A DNA stretch of 64,000 bases from Bermanella sp. WJH001 (GTDB lineage: Bacteria > Pseudomonadota > Gammaproteobacteria > Pseudomonadales > Oceanobacteraceae): the NCBI RefSeq assembly GCF_030070105.1, contig NZ_JASJOO010000002.1, forward strand, positions 1,240,001-1,304,000. Direction: 5' to 3'. A program made the position numbers and the translations under genes. The notes under the pieces were generated by a model. That model searched no databases. It was not told the DNA's origin and was given only the letters and a program-made list of their open reading frames with translations. Shown piece after piece: positions 30,105-37,780 of the stretch. Position 1 is the first letter of the stretch. Every line of letters begins with the position of its first letter.

Positions 30105-31074
30105 GATAATTCCCGTTATGATTTTCTTTAATTTTTGCAATTAATTTAACGGTTCTGTATGCCTGATTAAGACTAATACAGTTATGCTTTTGACCGTTTA
30201 TCTTGGCAATAAAATCATCGAGCATGTTTAAATACTTATCATTACCTTCGACATTACCTTGATACAGGATTTGACTGCCACTTTTTGTATTATGTAAAAT
30301 AGTTTGTGTAATTAAATCAACATCCAGCCGGCCATTCTCTGAAATTACCTGACAATAGCGCTGTGGTACAACCTGAACAAAATCCAAATGCATTTGAATA
30401 AAGATATTCTGTTCGCTCACCAATGAAATATCGGCCATGTCTTCTACATCTACCGCCCAGCGTCCAGTTTGAATCAATATGGCACCTTGCAAAGTCAATT
30501 CACCAAATAGCCAACTCATATAATCAATTTCATGACTTAACTCGTTTAATACGCCACCACCTAAGTAAGCGTTAGCTGATACAGTTTCAGTTATATCTCT
30601 TCCGGGTCGCCAGTCTTGAAGATCTTGACCCACATGAACCGTGACATGATAAATTCTACCTAGAAAATTGCCCTCAATAATGGACTTCAATTTCTGTAAA
30701 ACTGGCAAATAACGCAAGCAATATGCCACTGCAACCACCGAAGCCTGTCTATCATGTGCTTGAATTATTTTCTCTGCAGTTTCAGGCGTACTAGTTAATG
30801 GCTTTTCAATTAATACGGGAATGCCATTGTTAATCAGTATAAGACTATGTTCGGCATGATAACTGGCTGGCGATGCTACTATGGCAAAATCTAAAGGTTT
30901 TGATATTAATTCAGTTAGGCTTTGACACAATATATCGCAATTTAAAATAGGCTCATTAATCTCACGACCACTAGACGACACAGCATAAATTGTAGCTTGT
31001 GGAAAACGCAGCCGAATATTTTCTCTGTGTCGTTTAGCAATATTACCCAAACCAATGACAGCAATATATTTCAT
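30097..31074 (-). CDS. ptmF: Gfo/Idh/MocA-family oxidoreductase, PtmF-like
   Basis: 325 residues. N-terminal NAD(P) fold VIGLGNIAKRHRENI (about 5-19) and the family EKP motif in VLIEKPLTSTPETA, with the C-terminal substrate-binding half after it, including GGVLNELSHEIDYMSWLFG. Position in the operon matches Campylobacter PtmF, assigned to the early steps of legionaminic acid formation. The catalytic step is not certain, and related enzymes act on many sugars. It is 3 bp downstream of the acetyltransferase stop and overlaps legF by 8 bp. Confidence 0.8.
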   Translation of the reverse strand: MKYIAVIGLGNIAKRHRENIRLRFPQATIYAVSSSGREINEPILNCDILCQSLTELISKPLDFAIVASPASYHAEHSLILINNGIPVLIEKPLTSTPETAEKIIQAHDRQASVVAVAYCLRYLPVLQKLKSIIEGNFLGRIYHVTVHVGQDLQDWRPGRDITETVSANAYLGGGVLNELSHEIDYMSWLFGELTLQGAILIQTGRWAVDVEDMADISLVSEQNIFIQMHLDFVQVVPQRYCQVISENGRLDVDLITQTILHNTKSGSQILYQGNVEGNDKYLNMLDDFIAKINGQKHNCISLNQAYRTVKLIAKIKENHNGNYHG

Positions 31075-31077
31075 AGG

Positions 31078-31719
31078 CTAACTCGTTATCGGTTCAATTA
31101 ACATGGGGCCTTGCGTCTTTACACGAGCATTGGCAGGCACATTTTTATAAATCACAGAGCCGGCTGCAACTAAGGCATTATCCCCGATACTCACACCTTG
31201 AATTACAATAGCCCCCGTGCCTATATGCACATTATTACCCACGGCCACTAGACCACTTAAAGTAACCCCTGGTGCAATGTGAGAATGCTTACCAATAATA
31301 CAATCATGATCAATACTGCTACTTGTATTAATAATGGTATTGGCGCCAATCCTCGCTTGAGCTTGCAATACGACCCCTGCCATTATGTTAACGCCGTCAC
31401 CCAGTGATGCTGACTCACTAATAACAGAGTGCTTGGAGATTAAACTTAAGAATTTAAATCCGCATTGAGTAAACTTCTCATAAATAATTTGACGTAATCG
31501 ATCAAACGGTAGAGACCCTATGCCATTGATTAAACGGGTATTGCTTGGATTTTTGGATAATATATCTTGATCGGTTAATCTTGGTAAACCTGACAAAAAA
31601 TCAGGAATATCTTCTTCAAGCGTAGCAACACCATGGATTTGGATCCCATATGATTGAGCAATTTCAAACAATACTTTCGCGTGGCCACCGCTTCCAATTA
31701 AAATGATTTCATCACTCAC
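31078..31719 (-). CDS. legH: Sugar N-acetyltransferase, LegH/NeuD-like
   Basis: About 213 residues from the GTG at 31719, with GGGAGA upstream; this overlaps legI by 8 bp. A further GTG at 31761 would extend it by 14 residues. An N-terminal nucleotide-sugar fold IILIGSGGHAKVLFEIAQ precedes hexapeptide-repeat beta-helix rungs (about 95-190), for example GDGVNIMAGVVLQAQARIGANTIIN and DHDCIIGKHSHIAPG, with the catalytic His in SSIDHDC. It N-acetylates the 4-amino sugar made by LegC, as PglD, NeuD and LegH do. The start is inferred. Confidence 0.85.
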   Translation of the reverse strand: MSDEIILIGSGGHAKVLFEIAQSYGIQIHGVATLEEDIPDFLSGLPRLTDQDILSKNPSNTRLINGIGSLPFDRLRQIIYEKFTQCGFKFLSLISKHSVISESASLGDGVNIMAGVVLQAQARIGANTIINTSSSIDHDCIIGKHSHIAPGVTLSGLVAVGNNVHIGTGAIVIQGVSIGDNALVAAGSVIYKNVPANARVKTQGPMLIEPITS

Positions 31720-32785
31720 TAATAAGGTCTCCCGCGCAATATTGGTGTGCTGATTTTTCACCCAATATATCCCAATATCGCAAAGGACTTATACCATCAC
31801 CAGGACGTTTAATGGTGATATTATCTTCATTAAATACATCACCTTTCTTTATGTCGCAAGCCGCGACTAGACTTTTACGTGCTGCAACTCTATTTCTAAT
31901 TTCTGAAGGATATGGGAATTTAATCCCGCTGCCCATAGCCTGCTCAACTTGTCGAATCCCACTCACCATATTCGCTAACTCATGGGGCTCAAGTGAGGCC
32001 TTATGGTCTGGGCCATCCATGTTTTTGTCCAAGGTAAAGTGTTTTTCAATGACCTCAGCACCATTTGCCACAGCAGCTATTGGAATAACAATACCTAAAG
32101 AGTGATCTGAATAACCTACTTTCACTTTAAAACTATGCTGTAACGTTTGCATAGAATTCAAGTTAATTTCATTAAACGGTGCGGGATATTCGGTTGTACA
32201 ATGCAAAACAGTTACTTTTTCGGACAATGCTTGTTGCCCTGCAGCAGAACCATAAGCTTGTTGGAAACCCTCTAGGCTGGGCATGGTACTATTGCCTTGA
32301 GTATATCCAAATGCCAGCACCGATAAAGCCAATTCGATATCGGCAAGTGTGGCCATGCCCGTAGATAAGATAATATTTAGGCCCGTTTTGGCATGATCCA
32401 ACACAAAGGGTAAATTGGTTAACTCACCAGAAGGAATTTTTAAACGTTTAATTCCTATGGTATCAACTAAAAAATCTAAACTTTGCTTATCAAACGCGGT
32501 TGATAAGAATTCGATGCCTTGCTGCTCACAGTATTCATTCAGTTTTAGAAAATCTGATTCCGAAAGCTCTAGCTTTGATAACATGGCTAATTGAGATTCA
32601 TCTTGCTGAGTATTCTGTGTCTGGTATTTTGCTTTCTTAGCTTTAGCCGTAACGAGATTAATGGCTTTAAACGTCTGAAATTTAACAACATCTACACCCG
32701 CTAATTTTGCTTGATTAATCAACTCAAGCGCCAAATTCAAATCACCATTATGGTTTACCCCAGCTTCCGCGATAATCAATGTCAT
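31712..32785 (-). CDS. legI: N,N'-diacetyllegionaminate (NeuB-family) synthase
   Basis: 357 residues. The TIM-barrel NeuB domain starts IIAEAGVNHNGDLNLALELI and contains KFQTF, GIKRLKIPSGELTN, STGMA and YSDHSLGI with GAEVIEKHFTLDKNMDGPDHKAS, all NeuB signatures. A C-terminal SAF-like antifreeze domain (about 290-350) supplies dimer contacts. It condenses the 6-deoxy mannosamine derivative with phosphoenolpyruvate. Its start overlaps the legG stop by one base. Family members differ in substrate; legionaminic acid is inferred from the operon. Confidence 0.94.
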   Translation of the reverse strand: MTLIIAEAGVNHNGDLNLALELINQAKLAGVDVVKFQTFKAINLVTAKAKKAKYQTQNTQQDESQLAMLSKLELSESDFLKLNEYCEQQGIEFLSTAFDKQSLDFLVDTIGIKRLKIPSGELTNLPFVLDHAKTGLNIILSTGMATLADIELALSVLAFGYTQGNSTMPSLEGFQQAYGSAAGQQALSEKVTVLHCTTEYPAPFNEINLNSMQTLQHSFKVKVGYSDHSLGIVIPIAAVANGAEVIEKHFTLDKNMDGPDHKASLEPHELANMVSGIRQVEQAMGSGIKFPYPSEIRNRVAARKSLVAACDIKKGDVFNEDNITIKRPGDGISPLRYWDILGEKSAHQYCAGDLISE

Positions 32786-33945
32786 TAGCTCACCTTGATA
32801 TCATAAAAAATTTTCATCTTTGAAGGGTTCATTTTACGAATTATTTTGATGATTTTTTCAGAAGCATGCCCATCACCATATGGATTATTATATCGACTTT
32901 TATCTTGACGAAATTCAGCACTCAGGCCTAGATCAATTGCTTGCTTAATAGATACCGAATCCAACGGTGTATCTATGACGGATTTAGCCCTCAAACGCCC
33001 TTGTTGGCGAGTACCAATATTAATTGTCGGTACACCTAATGCTGGCACTTCAATAATGCCACTGGAAGAATTTCCAATCACCAATTCACTTAATTTCACC
33101 ACACTGTGGTAATAGCGATGACCAAGGGATTCAATCAGTAATACTCGATTTTTGTTAGAATGACTAAACTCCTTTAAACGATCAATGATATCCTGCCCAC
33201 CATGATCCACATTGGGATAAGTCATTACCATTTTTATGTCTGGATATGCAGACAAAGCTGTCAATAGAGCTTCAACCCCAAGCAATGGTGAATCTCGAGA
33301 TAAGGTTTCAGGGTGGTACGTTATTAAAAAAAATGGGGTAGAGAAATCAAAATCAAATACGCCACTTAATTCTAAATTAGAAATCAATGGTTGCTGCTTA
33401 ATGTGGTCAATACCAAGTGCCCCAGTATTAAATACTCGATCAGGTGCCTCTCCTAATTGAATAACACGTTGGCGATAAGTTTCGTTAGCAACACAATGAT
33501 AGTGACTTAATTTTGTAATCGAATGGCGAAAACCATCATCATAGGCACCTGATGTCACTTCCCCTCCATGTAGATGTAAAACAGGTATATGATGAATATA
33601 CGCACATTGGGCCATGGCTAAAGCCTCATATCGATCACCTAGCAAAATTAGTAAATCGGGTTTTATCCGAAACAATTCATCATTATATTTATCAATGGCC
33701 TGCGCTAGATTTTTTACAACACCGTACTGACTATTGTCCTGCGATAAAATGTCCACTTTCGCATCAATCTTAAATCCATCTTTTTCAATTTCTTGGTAAG
33801 TATTACCAAAACGCTTAGAAAGATGCGTGCCGGATGTCAAGATTTTCAATTGTAATTTTTGCTCGCCTTGAAGCGCTTTTAACAAGGGATATAAAATCCC
33901 ATAATCAGCTCGAGTGGAGGTAAACACCAATACTGAATTAATCAC
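32785..33945 (-). CDS. legG: Hydrolysing nucleotide-sugar 2-epimerase, LegG/NeuC
   Basis: 386 residues with the epimerase-2 start VLVFTSTRADYGILYPLLKAL, the DLLILLGDRYEALA motif, HLHGGEVTSGAYDDGFRHSITKLSH and the C-terminal GNSSSGIIEVPALGVPTINIGTRQQGR that binds the nucleotide. It removes the nucleotide while inverting C2, giving the 2-acetamido-mannose derivative used by LegI. Members act on UDP- or GDP-linked sugars; the neighbouring ptmE points to GDP here. It overlaps legI by one base and legC by 8 bp. Confidence 0.94.
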   Translation of the reverse strand: MINSVLVFTSTRADYGILYPLLKALQGEQKLQLKILTSGTHLSKRFGNTYQEIEKDGFKIDAKVDILSQDNSQYGVVKNLAQAIDKYNDELFRIKPDLLILLGDRYEALAMAQCAYIHHIPVLHLHGGEVTSGAYDDGFRHSITKLSHYHCVANETYRQRVIQLGEAPDRVFNTGALGIDHIKQQPLISNLELSGVFDFDFSTPFFLITYHPETLSRDSPLLGVEALLTALSAYPDIKMVMTYPNVDHGGQDIIDRLKEFSHSNKNRVLLIESLGHRYYHSVVKLSELVIGNSSSGIIEVPALGVPTINIGTRQQGRLRAKSVIDTPLDSVSIKQAIDLGLSAEFRQDKSRYNNPYGDGHASEKIIKIIRKMNPSKMKIFYDIKVS

Positions 33946-35089
33946 AATTCACCTCAATACGTGGTGAGCTGGGTAGGTTTATCAATCTGCTTCCAAGGTA
34001 TTCTGTCAATGAAAGATTCCCTCTTAAAGCCGATTTAAACATAGGTAAATAGTGCATTGGTTGCCAAACAGGACGAACTAGAATGTCGGCTTTTAAACAG
34101 GATTCAATAACTTCATTTCTACTTTGTTTACTCTCACAAATTATTGCATTTAACCAATAATTTGATTTAGCATAATCGGGCTCTTTTACAAATTGATACT
34201 CGGTATTAATTAGTGCCTGTTGATATATCTCGGAAATTTCACGCTTACTTTTTAGATAATGATTCAATTTTTTGAATTGAGCACAACCCAGTGCTGCATT
34301 TAAATTAGGCATGCGAAAATTAAAGCCGGCTTCATCATGGATAAACTCATAAGCATGAGGTTTCTTTGCTGTAGTAGTAATGTGTTTTGCATGAATACCA
34401 TCTTCATCGTGTTTGCATAAAATCATACCGCCGCCACCGGTAGTGATTATTTTATTACCATTAAAACTAAGTGCACTGAACCGGCCAAAGGTACCGGTAT
34501 GTTGACCTTTATAGAACGAACCTAAGCTTTCAGCAGCATCTTCTACTATAGTTATATTCCATTTATGACATAACAGACTTAAGCAATCTAAATCTACAGG
34601 ATGACCAAATGTATGCATAGGCACAACAGCCCGAATACATTGTTTGGTTATTTTGTGTTTGCAATTTTCCCCATCGAGGTAGGCATATTCCAGCAAATAC
34701 TCTTCTAACGCATCTACCGATAATCCCAAACCAACTGGGCTCACATCCACAAATAATGGTTGAGCCCCTAAATGCTTAATCACGTTACACGTCGCAACAA
34801 AGGTTAATGCTTGAGTAATCACTATGTCGCCCGCTTTAACGCCACTTAAAACCAAACTAGCCTGTAATGCTGATGTACCATTGACTGTTGCTACTGCTTT
34901 TTTTACACCCGTATATCGGGAAACTTCCTCTTCAAATTTATCGATGTACTCCCCAGTACTAGACACATAGCTGCTCTTGATCGCTTTAACCACATAATCA
35001 ATTTCACCTTGATCCATTATAGGTTCATGCAAACTGATTCTCGTTTGATCGTGATAAATATGCTTAATACAATCTAATAAAAATTTCAT
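33938..35089 (-). CDS. legC: PLP-dependent sugar aminotransferase, LegC
   Basis: 383 residues from the ATG at 35089, directly after the legB stop; a longer frame from 35134 lies inside legB. The DegT/DnrJ/EryC1 fold is clear: LHEPIMDQGEIDYVV, SSTGEYIDKFEEEVSRYTG, VNGTSALQASL, VVEDAAESLGSF-like EDAAESLGSFYKGQHTGTFG, and the PLP-binding Lys in SFNGNKIITTGGGG. It transfers an amino group to C4 of the 4-keto sugar from LegB. It is the second gene of the leg operon. Confidence 0.94.
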   Translation of the reverse strand: MKFLLDCIKHIYHDQTRISLHEPIMDQGEIDYVVKAIKSSYVSSTGEYIDKFEEEVSRYTGVKKAVATVNGTSALQASLVLSGVKAGDIVITQALTFVATCNVIKHLGAQPLFVDVSPVGLGLSVDALEEYLLEYAYLDGENCKHKITKQCIRAVVPMHTFGHPVDLDCLSLLCHKWNITIVEDAAESLGSFYKGQHTGTFGRFSALSFNGNKIITTGGGGMILCKHDEDGIHAKHITTTAKKPHAYEFIHDEAGFNFRMPNLNAALGCAQFKKLNHYLKSKREISEIYQQALINTEYQFVKEPDYAKSNYWLNAIICESKQSRNEVIESCLKADILVRPVWQPMHYLPMFKSALRGNLSLTEYLGSRLINLPSSPRIEVNCD

Positions 35090-35090
35090 A

Positions 35091-36284
35091 TCACATCTTA
35101 CTATCGAGATACTTACCAAGATCGGTATATTCAAACTGTGGCAGTAATGTTTTCATACTGGCCACCACTTTTTGTTTATTCCAACATCCAGACTTTATCA
35201 TTAGGTTTATTTCCTGCTTAAAACCACTTAATGCTGATTCATCCATTGTTGCAATTAAATTCACCACTCCTATTTCTGAGAATTTATTTAAATTCACTTG
35301 TTCTTCTTGTGTGAAGAATTCTTCAAAGGGCTTTTCCCCTGTGGTATCACTACCGGTAAATAGACAGGGCCAATTGGGTGGTTGATTATGAGCCATCTTG
35401 GCTTTGGCATCCGCTTCGCTAGAGCAAATATCCGCCATAAGGCCTTTGGCCTGTAAATATCGTTTAGCGATATCAGAAAATGAAGTAAGGCTAATTTCAG
35501 CACTAGGTTTAGGAAAGAACACCTCTCGATTCTCACCTAATAAACACGATAACAAACACAATTCGCCGGATTCTTGTTGGGTCACAAAGTAGCGTTTCAC
35601 ATCATTAGGAGCAACGATCGGCTGTTGTTTTTCAATGCGTTTATCAAAGCCAAAGAGCAAGGAGCCATCTGAGAATGCCACATTAGCGAAACGCGCCGTT
35701 GATATAGATATTTGTTTACTATAGTGGACTAAAAAAAGTTCCATGATGCGCTTGCTGGCCCCCATCAAGTTTACTGGGTTTGCGGCCTTGTCGGTGGATA
35801 CACAAAAGTATTTTTTCACACCGCAATTAATGGATTGCTGAATGGTTTTTTCTGTATTAAAAATATTCACATTGAGCATGCGCATCAAGGTAAAAGGATC
35901 TTTCTCACTTCTTACATGCTTTAAAGCTGACAGGTTTAATACATAATCGTACTGACCATCATCTGCGATAAAAGCATCGTATTCTGTAGAGCCAATATCA
36001 AGAGGTAATGCTTTGAAAGCATCTGGTAACTTATCAAAGCTACAGCGTAAATCCCTAACCAGCTCTACTAGGTTATTTTCACTGATATCTACGATATGTA
36101 ACTTAGTAGGGTTACGTTTGGCGATTTCACGAGTGACAGCACTGCCTATAGTACCAGCAGCGCCTAATACTAAAAATCGAGACTGGCTAACAAGGTTATT
36201 TAATACTTGGCAATGCTGTGCAATATCTCGGAGAAAGAGTGGATTATTTCGACCTATCAACTCTAAGACGGCGTTTTGTGTCAT
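35091..36284 (-). CDS. legB: Nucleotide-sugar 4,6-dehydratase, LegB
   Basis: 397 residues. NAD-binding VLGAAGTIGSAVTREIAKR (about 38-56) and the STDKAANPVNLMGASKRIMELF motif place it with the LegB/CapD-type dehydratases. Length and position agree with Campylobacter and Legionella LegB. It removes C6 oxygen as water, opening the pathway. In Campylobacter the substrate is GDP-GlcNAc; the same is likely here because a PtmE-like guanylyltransferase is present. It is the first gene of the eight-gene operon. A good ribosome site is not obvious; the start follows the family. Confidence 0.92.
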   Translation of the reverse strand: MTQNAVLELIGRNNPLFLRDIAQHCQVLNNLVSQSRFLVLGAAGTIGSAVTREIAKRNPTKLHIVDISENNLVELVRDLRCSFDKLPDAFKALPLDIGSTEYDAFIADDGQYDYVLNLSALKHVRSEKDPFTLMRMLNVNIFNTEKTIQQSINCGVKKYFCVSTDKAANPVNLMGASKRIMELFLVHYSKQISISTARFANVAFSDGSLLFGFDKRIEKQQPIVAPNDVKRYFVTQQESGELCLLSCLLGENREVFFPKPSAEISLTSFSDIAKRYLQAKGLMADICSSEADAKAKMAHNQPPNWPCLFTGSDTTGEKPFEEFFTQEEQVNLNKFSEIGVVNLIATMDESALSGFKQEINLMIKSGCWNKQKVVASMKTLLPQFEYTDLGKYLDSKM

Positions 36285-36383
36285 GGCTTACCCTAGCGAA
36301 AGCACCAAAAAAATGTCATCTGGTATTCTTTAGCAAAGAGTATGCCCTGAATAGTGCATTAACAATATGATTTCACATACTTA

Positions 36384-37250
36384 TTAAGATACTTGTAAAT
36401 TCCTTAATTTTTGTAATTTAGAATGATATCCATATCGATCATTGGTTTGTCTTCCTACAACCCTAACGACATCTTCAGAAATCCCGTGAGACCTAGAATA
36501 CTCAGGGAGTTTTAAACTGCCATACCCTAAAGTATTAATTAAAGCTTCATCCTCTTGATTTAATTGCTTTATTTGTAATATCTCACTGTCAGTTGGCTGA
36601 TATCGAAACGTATCAATTGTTCTATTTTCTCTACCTATATGTAAGTTTGGTAGATTTTCCAGTGACAATATTGAAGATATCAGTAGGTTAATATCTTCAA
36701 TAAAACAATATGCATAAAAATATTCTTTCAATAAATTTGCTGCTATATCAGCCTCGCCACCTGTTAAGCTTTCAATACCTAATAGCGTTTTTACTGTCAC
36801 ATTAATTTGTTTTGGCCTATTTATAAATTCTTGGAGCCCTATAGCTGAAGGTATTTTATTACACCTCATACAATCATAACTAAAAGCAGATAAAACACGA
36901 TCTACAGTAGACCTTAATACTGTAATCATTTTGAATTCAATTTGCGCCTCTTCAACAACCATCATAGGTGAATGAGAACCTATAAAACCACCTACAGAAT
37001 CAGCTCCATGTTCTTGAATACATTGGCGAGCAGCCTGAATACCAACTTGATCATCTTGGGCCTTAGGTGAATCAGAGCGACCATACCAAACTTGATAAGG
37101 TAACTCCCTTTTCATTTCTTCAAAGCAAGAAGTAATACCTGAAACCAAACTCATGCCTGCTGACTTTGGTATATGAAAAAATAAATAGGGCCTAATTTTA
37201 GTAAGATTTTTTGCGTTTTGAAGATAACTGGGGATAAGTATCTTTTTCAT
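36384..37250 (-). CDS. PAPS-dependent sulfotransferase family protein
   Basis: 288 residues from the ATG at 37250 with GAGG upstream; the TTG six codons earlier is unlikely. The 5'-phosphosulfate loop FHIPKSAGMS is at 25-34, and the 3'-phosphate helix VLRSTVDRVLSAFSYD at about 108-123 resembles heparan-sulfate 2-O-sulfotransferase-like enzymes (Sulfotransfer_2 type). GSHSP near residue 90 follows the same family pattern. There is no signal peptide, so it should act in the cytoplasm. It lies between flaG and the leg operon, so flagellin or its glycan is the natural target; this is inference. The flaG terminator just upstream may limit its expression to read-through. Confidence 0.8.
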   Translation of the reverse strand: MKKILIPSYLQNAKNLTKIRPYLFFHIPKSAGMSLVSGITSCFEEMKRELPYQVWYGRSDSPKAQDDQVGIQAARQCIQEHGADSVGGFIGSHSPMMVVEEAQIEFKMITVLRSTVDRVLSAFSYDCMRCNKIPSAIGLQEFINRPKQINVTVKTLLGIESLTGGEADIAANLLKEYFYAYCFIEDINLLISSILSLENLPNLHIGRENRTIDTFRYQPTDSEILQIKQLNQEDEALINTLGYGSLKLPEYSRSHGISEDVVRVVGRQTNDRYGYHSKLQKLRNLQVS

Positions 37251-37274
37251 ATTCTTTAGTGGCCTCAAAAAAAA

Positions 37275-37292
37275 CTGCGGCTATTGCCGCAG
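37275..37292 (-). terminator. Rho-independent terminator after flaG
   Basis: CTGCGGC and GCCGCAG arms around a TATT loop, followed on the minus strand by eight T. It is 12 bp past the flaG stop and just before the sulfotransferase ribosome site. Confidence 0.85.
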
Positions 37293-37303
37293 CTTATACT
37301 CAA

Positions 37304-37702
37304 TTATATTTGAGCATTAAATAGCATAGGTGGTTCTTCACTATTCAATTTCTTTGCCATCTCTAAGGCCGCTTCATTTGGAATCTGACGAACCAGTTGT
37401 TCTGACTGACGATCATAAACACTGATCACGGTCTTCCCACTGTCTTCATCAAGCCTAAAGTCTAAGTCTCGCTGTGTTTTTTGTACATACTCGTTTAACT
37501 TAGACACTGCTTCTTTTACCTCAACGCTCTTTGCTTCAGCTGCTGCAATAGCATCCTCAGTTGGCAATTGTTTGCCGCTTGATTCTACTTCTTTTGCCGC
37601 CTTGGCATTCACATCGGCTTTTGGCTTTTGTGATTGAACTTGAGGTGCAGAAGAAACCGCTTTAGCCAACTGGCTAATATTTTGTGCGTTAATTTCGTTC
37701 AT
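37304..37702 (-). CDS. flaG: FlaG family flagellar protein
   Basis: 132 residues. The family's C-terminal half is clear: LDFRLDEDSGKTVISVYDRQSEQLVRQIPNEAALEMAKKL, and the N-terminal half is low-complexity, rich in Ala, Lys and Glu. FlaG proteins affect filament length, bundling and FliD incorporation in Pseudomonas, Campylobacter and Vibrio. It lies between fliC and a strong terminator and is likely transcribed with fliC past the hairpin at 37737-37770, at a lower level. Confidence 0.93.
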   Translation of the reverse strand: MNEINAQNISQLAKAVSSAPQVQSQKPKADVNAKAAKEVESSGKQLPTEDAIAAAEAKSVEVKEAVSKLNEYVQKTQRDLDFRLDEDSGKTVISVYDRQSEQLVRQIPNEAALEMAKKLNSEEPPMLFNAQI

Positions 37703-37736
37703 AATACACCTCTCTTAAAGTTAGATTTTTCTTACG

Positions 37737-37770
37737 CTACCAGCGGTAGAGAAAACTCTATCGCTGGTAG
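37737..37770 (-). terminator. Strong hairpin between fliC and flaG
   Basis: Long arms CTACCAGCG-TAGAG and CTCTA-CGCTGGTAG close an AAAA loop, 11 bp past the fliC stop. The T run is weak, so partial termination or mRNA stabilisation is likely. Confidence 0.6.
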
Positions 37771-37780
37771 ATCACCTAAC

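Noticed and set aside
36311-36350. Sigma-28 promoter before legB
   Set aside because: A TAAAGAAT -35-like element is present on the minus strand, but no GCCGATAA follows at the right spacing.
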